Of a stretch of 64,000 bases of DNA, positions 58,963 to 64,000 are shown piece after piece. Position 1 is the first letter of the stretch; each line of letters starts with the position of its first letter. Where the stretch lies: NCBI RefSeq assembly GCF_003119115.1, contig NZ_CP022369.1:310001-374000 (forward strand). The letters are read 5' to 3'. The notes beneath the pieces were generated by a model, which saw nothing but the letters and a program-made list of their open reading frames with translations, searched no databases and was not told the origin of the DNA. The stretch is from Azospirillum sp. TSH58. GTDB taxonomy: Bacteria; Pseudomonadota; Alphaproteobacteria; Azospirillales; Azospirillaceae. Position numbers and translations under genes: made by a program.

Positions 58963-61900
58963 TCAGTGCGGCGGAGCCTTTCCGGGGGCACGGCTGGGGA
59001 ACTCGACGGTGAAGCGCGTTCCCTCGCCGGGCCGGCTGTCCAGCTGGATGGTGCCGCCGAGCTGGCCGGTGATGAGGTTGAAGACGATGTGCAGGCCAAG
59101 GCCGGTCGAGCCGGTGCCCCGCCGCGTCGTGAAGAAGGGCTCGAACACCTTGCCGTGGTTCTCCGCCGGGATGCCGCAGCCGTCGTCCTGATAGACCAGC
59201 CGCACCCCATCGTTCTCCAGCGCCTGCGCCGTGATGGCGATCCGGCCCTTCTCGCCGTCCCGATAGGCGTGGTTGACCGAGTTGGTGATGAGATTGGTCA
59301 CGATCTGGGCGATCACGCCGGGATAGCTGTCCAGCTCGATGCCCTTGGGGCAGTCCAGCCCCACCTCGTGGCCGGGGCGGTGCCAGGTCGGGCGCAGGCT
59401 GACCAGGACCTCCTCCAGATAGCCGCGCAGGTCGAACCGGCGCCGGTCGCTGCGCGTCTGGTCCGAGGCGACCTGCTTGAAGCTCTGCACCAGATCGGCG
59501 GCGCGGGTGGCGTTGCTGATCATCAGCGTCGCGGCGTCGCGCGCGGCCTGCATGAAGTCCTGGAAATCGGCCCGGCGCATCTTTCCGGTGTCGGACAGCG
59601 TTTCGAGCGCGCTGATCTTCTCGCCGAGATAGGAGGCGCTGGTCATCACGATGCCGATGGGCGTGTTGATCTCGTGCGCCACCCCGGCGACGAGCTGCCC
59701 CAGCGAGGCCATCTTCTCCGCCTGGACGAGCTGCTGCTGGGCGGCCTTGAGCTGGTCGTGGGCGGCGTGAAGCTGCTCATGGGCGTCGCGCAGCTCGCTT
59801 TCGCGGCTGCGGTCCACCGTCACGTCGACATAGACCTGCACCATGCCGCCGTCCGGCATGGGGTTGCTGCGGACCTGGATGACGCGGCCGTCGGCGAACT
59901 CGATCTCGCTGGGGCTGCTCTTCAGGGGCGAGGGCACCAGCGCCGTCAGGAGCTGGCCGGAGGCGTTCACCGCGGCGCTCAGCTCGCGGTACGGAAGCCC
60001 GACCCGGCGCAGCGTCTCCGGCAGGCTGAAGAGGGCCATGGCGCGCTCGTTCCAGACGCGCAGCCGCTCCTCGGCGTCGAAGGCGGCCAGACCGTCGTAC
60101 ATGCTGGCCAGGGTGGCGCGCAGAAGCTGCGACTGCTCGGCCACCTCGCGGGTCCGCTCGGCGACCTGGGCCTCCAGGGTGCGGTTCAGCCGCTCCAACC
60201 CGTCGTAGAGGCGGGCGTTCTCGATGGAGATGGCGATCTGCACCGACAGCAGGTCGAGCAGCTCCAGCCGCTCCGGGCTGAAGATGTCGGCGGCGAGGTT
60301 GTTCTCCAGATAGAGGATGCCGACCATCTGGTTGCGGTTGCGCAAGGGCAGGCACAGCACGGAGCGCGGCTGCGCCTGCCGCGTGTAGGGGTCGTACTGG
60401 AAATCGCCCTCGTTCGCGGCGTCGGCCAGAACGACCGGCTCCCCGGTCTGGATGACCGCATCGACGACACCGCGCACCAGGACCGGGGCCGCGTCGTCGA
60501 GGGGGCGGGATTGCAGGACCTCCGCGGCGTCGCCCTCGCTCGTGGCGTCGGCCTCGATCCGCCATACGCCGTCGGTCGGCAGCAGCAGGCAGCCCCGCGT
60601 CGCCCCGGCGTTGGTGATGACCAGCTTCATCAGCGTCCACAGCAGGTCGCCGAGCCGGATGTCCTGCGCCAGCGCCCGCGAGGTGCGGATCACCGTCTCC
60701 ACATCGACCATGTGCGAGCTGGACCCGGAGGAGGAGCGGCGCCGCGACGAGGCGGTGACCGGGCGTTGCGGCGGAAAGCCGTCGTCGACGGGGCTCTGGT
60801 CCACCGCCGTCTCGCCGAACAGCTCCGCCAGCCGGGCGTCGAGCGCCCGGACCTTCGCCAGCGCGTCCCAGCGCCGGTAGGCGTGGCGGGCCTGGAACAG
60901 CATCGCCTTCGCCGTGAAGCGGTCGCCGCGCGATAACGCGGCCTCGCCGGCCCGCTCGCAGGCGAAGGCCTCGTCGTGGGTGAAGCCCTGCTCGCGGGCG
61001 CTCTCGGCGGCGGTCTGATAATGCCGGTGCGCCTTGTCCAGCCGCCCGGTGGCGCGCAGCCGCTCGGCCACCACAAGCGCCAGCAGATGACGGAAATTCG
61101 TCGGCGCGTGGCGCACCGCGCCGCGCAGCCGGCGTTCCAGGCCGAGCGCCGCCGCCCGCGCCCGCAGCCGCTCGGCGGGACGGAGGCGGTCCCAGGCCGC
61201 GAAGTCGATCAGGAGGGCGATCACCCGCATGCGCAGGTTCGTCACCATGCCCATGGAGGCGCCGGCGAAGGGGCGGCGCTTCGCCATGCAGCGGCGGGCC
61301 TCGTCGATCCGGCCGAACAGCAGGTTCAGATAGGCGAGGTGGCTGTGCATCGTGTCCAGGGCAAGCAGATTGCCGCTGGCGGTCAGCGCCGGAACGTCGC
61401 TCGCCTCCGCGATGTGGGGGCCGGCGAAGACGGTGGGGTCCTCGGATTCGCCCAGCAGGTTGGCGATGAGCTGCTGGTGGGGCCGCAACACCCCCGCCGC
61501 GGTCTGCTGGTTCAGGCGCGCGATGGCGGCGGCGTGGTTCGCCGCGGTCTGCTGGAGCTGCCGCAGGGGGTGGCCGAGAAACAGCCCCTGGGCGACCGCG
61601 TTGTTGAGGCAATAGGCGGCGTACTCGATGTCGCCGGTTTCCAGGCCGATCCGGTGGGCGTCGAGAAGGCCGGACAGCGCCTTCGCGACCGGCTGGTGCC
61701 AGACCTCGATGAACAGCTTGACCACGAACAGCGTCTGGGCGCGGCCCTGGTTGGCGTTCAGCCGGTCCAGCACGCGCAACGCCACCCGCCCGTACATGGC
61801 GCCCGCCGGAACGTCGCCGAGCATCGCGCAGTGCAGCAGCCCGTAGGTGGCGTAGGTGATGCCGGAGGCCGGCAGGATCCCCTCGGTCGCCGACAGCCGG

Positions 61901-64000
61901 ACCATGCGCAGCAGCAGCACCGTGTAGAGGTTGGTGTCGTGCAGATAGGCGCTGGCCAGCACGCGCGACACGATGCGCCCGATCGTCAGCAGGCGCGGGT
62001 CGGAGAGGGGCGGGCGGTTGACGAGATCCTCCTCGCCCTTGCCGCGCAACGCCAGCTTGGTCGCGGCGAGTTCCTTGAGCACATGGCGGGTGTCCGCCCG
62101 CTCCGGGATCGGGCTGCCGAGCTGGCCCAGAGCGGTGCGGCACGCGCCGAGCGCCGCCGGCAGGTTCTGCCGCGACACATGCATCTGGATCTGCGTCTCG
62201 TAGGCCAGCGCGCGGTCCAGGACGGTGCGGGCGTTGGCCTCGATGGCGCCGGCCAGCGGCGTCGCCGCGGCGACGTCGCCGTTCACCGCCGCGATCTCCG
62301 CCGCTTCGGCGTGCAGGCTGAGCGCCAGATCGTACAGGCGCGACCAGCCGTCCTCGGGGAGCAGCCCGACCCCGGTGATGAGGTAGTCGAAGGCCGGCCC
62401 CAGCGCCGCCGAGGCGCGCGCCGCCTGCCCGGCCAGCAGGTTGTAGCGGGCCAGCCGCTCCCTCTGCTCCGGCGACAGCAGGGGCACGGCACGGTTCAAC
62501 TGGTTGGCGATGGCGAACAGCCGGTCGCCCGCTCGATCTCCCGCCCGATCTCCCGCCCGATCTCCCGCCAGGTCCTGGCTGCGTTCCAGGACGAGGCCGA
62601 CGGCGAGGTGGCAGGCCAGGGCTTCGGCGTCCGGCAGCATGCTGTAGGCCGCCTGCTGCACCCGGTCGTGGACGAAACGATAGGTGGCGCGCGGCGACAC
62701 GCTGTCCATGTCGGCGTAGCGGTAGGCGTCGCCCACCGGGACGACAAGCCCGCTGCGCAGGGCCGGCCACAGCGCCGCCGCCGTGGCGGCGGAGGTCCGC
62801 CGGCCGGCGTCGGCCAGGGTGGCGAGATCGAACGCGCTGCCGATGCAGGCGGCGGTCTGGACGACGGAAAGCGTCTCGGCGGGAAGCTCGCGGATGCGGC
62901 GGACCACGAAGGTGACGACGTCGTCGACCATCCGTTCCATCCGCTGGGACTCGATGGCCTCCAGATTCCAGTTCCACACCCCGGCGAGGCTGTCGTAGGC
63001 GATCAGCCCGCCCTGTTCCAGCGATTCCAGGAACTGGCCCAGGAAGAACGGGTTGCCCAGCGTGTTGGCGATCAGCCGTTCGGCCAGGGGGCGCACGTCG
63101 TCGGGGGCCGCGTGCAGCGTGTCGGACAGCAGGGCGACCACCGCGTCGGCGTCGAGCCCGCCGAGATTGACGTCGCGCACCGGCACGCCGCGCTCGCCGA
63201 AGGTCTGGATCGTGTGGCGCAGCGGGTGGAGCGCGTCGACCTCGGTGTCGCGGCAGGTGCCGACCAGCAGGAAATGGCCGAGGTCCGGATCGCCCGCCAA
63301 GCCCTCCAGCAGCTTCAGCGTGGCGAGGTCGGCCCATTGCAGGTCGTCCAGGAACAGCACCAGCGGGTGCCCCGCCCCGGCGAAGACGCGGACGAAGTTG
63401 CGGAAGACGTAGATGAAGCGCTCGTGCGCCTCCACCGGGCCCAGCTCCGGGACCGGCGGCTGGGGGCCGATCAGCCGTTCGACGTGCGGGATGACGTCGG
63501 TGATGACCCGCCCGTTGGGACCGAGTGCCGCGAGGAGGCGGGCGCGCCAGCGCGCCAGCGACTCCGGGCCGGTGGCGAAGGTCTGCCGCACCAGGGTCTT
63601 GAAGGCCTCGATCACCGGGGCGTAGGGGATGTCGCGCTTCAGCGGCTCGAACTTGCCGGTGATGAAGAAGCCGTGGCGGGCGATCACCGGCTTGTGCAGC
63701 TCGCGGACCAGCGCCGATTTGCCGACGCCCGAATAGCCGGAGATCAGCAGGGCTTCGAACCCGCCGCCGGCGGCGCGGCCGAAGGCGTCGAGAAGCACGC
63801 GGAACTGCGCGGTGCGGCCGTAGAGCTTCTGCGGGATGCGCAGCACCGGACGGACGTCCCGGCTGGCCAGCGTGAAGGGCTCGACGCGGCCATGGGCGCG
63901 CCATTCGGTCAGGCAGCGTTCGAGGTCGGCGCGCAGGCCGAAGGCGCTCTGGTAGCGCTCCTCCGGGTTCTTCGCCATCAGCCGGGCCACGATGGCGGCC
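58963..64000 (-). CDS. Giant AAA ATPase/GAF/PAS sensor histidine kinase (5' end outside the window)
   Basis: About 1678 residues are visible and the frame runs off the window, so the N-terminus is missing. The first residues seen (VARLMAKNPEERYQSAFGLR) look like the C-terminal lobe of a Ser/Thr protein kinase domain, as in the trifunctional Ser/Thr kinase/ATPase/histidine kinase family. Next is an AAA/STAND-type ATPase (Walker A GYSGVGKSALV, Walker B LFLDDLQWAD), then a long helical, TPR-like region. GAF (QTGEPVVLADAANEGDFQYD; VLCLPLRNRNQMVGILYLEN) and PAS-like domains follow. The histidine kinase has H-box GVAHEINTPIGIV, N-box NLITNSVNHAY and G-boxes QDDGCGIP and STGLGLHIV. No response regulator is seen in the window. 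It converges with the lyase operon, 10 bases away. Confidence 0.9.
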   Translation of the reverse strand, partial: AAIVARLMAKNPEERYQSAFGLRADLERCLTEWRAHGRVEPFTLASRDVRPVLRIPQKLYGRTAQFRVLLDAFGRAAGGGFEALLISGYSGVGKSALVRELHKPVIARHGFFITGKFEPLKRDIPYAPVIEAFKTLVRQTFATGPESLARWRARLLAALGPNGRVITDVIPHVERLIGPQPPVPELGPVEAHERFIYVFRNFVRVFAGAGHPLVLFLDDLQWADLATLKLLEGLAGDPDLGHFLLVGTCRDTEVDALHPLRHTIQTFGERGVPVRDVNLGGLDADAVVALLSDTLHAAPDDVRPLAERLIANTLGNPFFLGQFLESLEQGGLIAYDSLAGVWNWNLEAIESQRMERMVDDVVTFVVRRIRELPAETLSVVQTAACIGSAFDLATLADAGRRTSAATAAALWPALRSGLVVPVGDAYRYADMDSVSPRATYRFVHDRVQQAAYSMLPDAEALACHLAVGLVLERSQDLAGDRAGDRAGDRAGDRLFAIANQLNRAVPLLSPEQRERLARYNLLAGQAARASAALGPAFDYLITGVGLLPEDGWSRLYDLALSLHAEAAEIAAVNGDVAAATPLAGAIEANARTVLDRALAYETQIQMHVSRQNLPAALGACRTALGQLGSPIPERADTRHVLKELAATKLALRGKGEEDLVNRPPLSDPRLLTIGRIVSRVLASAYLHDTNLYTVLLLRMVRLSATEGILPASGITYATYGLLHCAMLGDVPAGAMYGRVALRVLDRLNANQGRAQTLFVVKLFIEVWHQPVAKALSGLLDAHRIGLETGDIEYAAYCLNNAVAQGLFLGHPLRQLQQTAANHAAAIARLNQQTAAGVLRPHQQLIANLLGESEDPTVFAGPHIAEASDVPALTASGNLLALDTMHSHLAYLNLLFGRIDEARRCMAKRRPFAGASMGMVTNLRMRVIALLIDFAAWDRLRPAERLRARAAALGLERRLRGAVRHAPTNFRHLLALVVAERLRATGRLDKAHRHYQTAAESAREQGFTHDEAFACERAGEAALSRGDRFTAKAMLFQARHAYRRWDALAKVRALDARLAELFGETAVDQSPVDDGFPPQRPVTASSRRRSSSGSSSHMVDVETVIRTSRALAQDIRLGDLLWTLMKLVITNAGATRGCLLLPTDGVWRIEADATSEGDAAEVLQSRPLDDAAPVLVRGVVDAVIQTGEPVVLADAANEGDFQYDPYTRQAQPRSVLCLPLRNRNQMVGILYLENNLAADIFSPERLELLDLLSVQIAISIENARLYDGLERLNRTLEAQVAERTREVAEQSQLLRATLASMYDGLAAFDAEERLRVWNERAMALFSLPETLRRVGLPYRELSAAVNASGQLLTALVPSPLKSSPSEIEFADGRVIQVRSNPMPDGGMVQVYVDVTVDRSRESELRDAHEQLHAAHDQLKAAQQQLVQAEKMASLGQLVAGVAHEINTPIGIVMTSASYLGEKISALETLSDTGKMRRADFQDFMQAARDAATLMISNATRAADLVQSFKQVASDQTRSDRRRFDLRGYLEEVLVSLRPTWHRPGHEVGLDCPKGIELDSYPGVIAQIVTNLITNSVNHAYRDGEKGRIAITAQALENDGVRLVYQDDGCGIPAENHGKVFEPFFTTRRGTGSTGLGLHIVFNLITGQLGGTIQLDSRPGEGTRFTVEFPSRAPGKAPPH
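62534..62569. repeat. 12-bp tandem repeat, three copies
   Basis: Three exact copies of CGATCTCCCGCC in the giant kinase gene, in frame, coding an AGDR repeat between TPR-like helices. Confidence 0.95.

Overview
The window is GC-rich, gene-dense chromosomal or chromid DNA from an alphaproteobacterium. The mix of ABC importers, a haem-uptake locus, a PQQ alcohol dehydrogenase, multidomain kinases and strong third-position GC codon use suggests Rhodospirillales, most likely an Azospirillum-like soil or plant-associated bacterium (inference; no rRNA or other species marker is present). I see no rRNA, tRNA, CRISPR, phage or insertion sequence.

Layout. 36-9660 (+): an RND efflux adaptor and pump, then a three-gene HlyD / RbbA-like ABC / ABC-2 exporter set. 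9711-18828 (-): a haem acquisition locus (hmuS, hmuT, hmuU, hmuV, hutX and a TonB-dependent receptor) with a two-component system inserted in it and iron-box-like palindromes before several units. 19037-24624: a nitrilase, flavin reductase and ABC importer operon (-) with a divergent TrmB-like regulator. 24638-28872 (-): GST, a split-barrel/FAD-NAD/2Fe-2S fusion, an NTF2-like protein and a LysR regulator. 29129-37062: a GntR regulator, a small-molecule kinase and a class-III aminotransferase or phospho-lyase (+) converge on an ABC importer operon ending in an MBL-fold hydrolase (-). 37214-42194: a secreted pentapeptide protein, a Ca-type PQQ alcohol dehydrogenase and a divergent NarL-type two-component system. 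42300-44363: a chemoreceptor. 44550-50648: a GlxA/AraC regulator, a polyamine-type importer and a proline-racemase-family enzyme with an altered active site. 50791-58952: a GntR regulator and a divergent eight-gene operon joining two isocitrate-lyase/PEP-mutase family lyases, a LeuCD-type hydratase and an ABC importer. 58963-64000 (-): a giant AAA/GAF/PAS histidine kinase, cut by the window edge.

How the genes work together. Most of the window is a series of uptake-plus-catabolism modules, each with its own importer, one to four enzymes and a local regulator. Two stand out as possibly undescribed pathways. One is the hydratase plus lyase plus importer operon at 51655-58952, whose logic resembles the dimethylmaleate hydratase/dimethylmalate lyase steps of anaerobic nicotinate breakdown. 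The other is the kinase plus phospho-lyase plus importer module at 29129-37062, which resembles hydroxylysine or phosphoethanolamine breakdown.

Small-scale structure. Several GntR-type palindromes recur exactly. Two unrelated genes end in 14-bp tandem repeats that place a TGA in all three frames across the stop codon. Several genes carry short in-frame tandem repeats.
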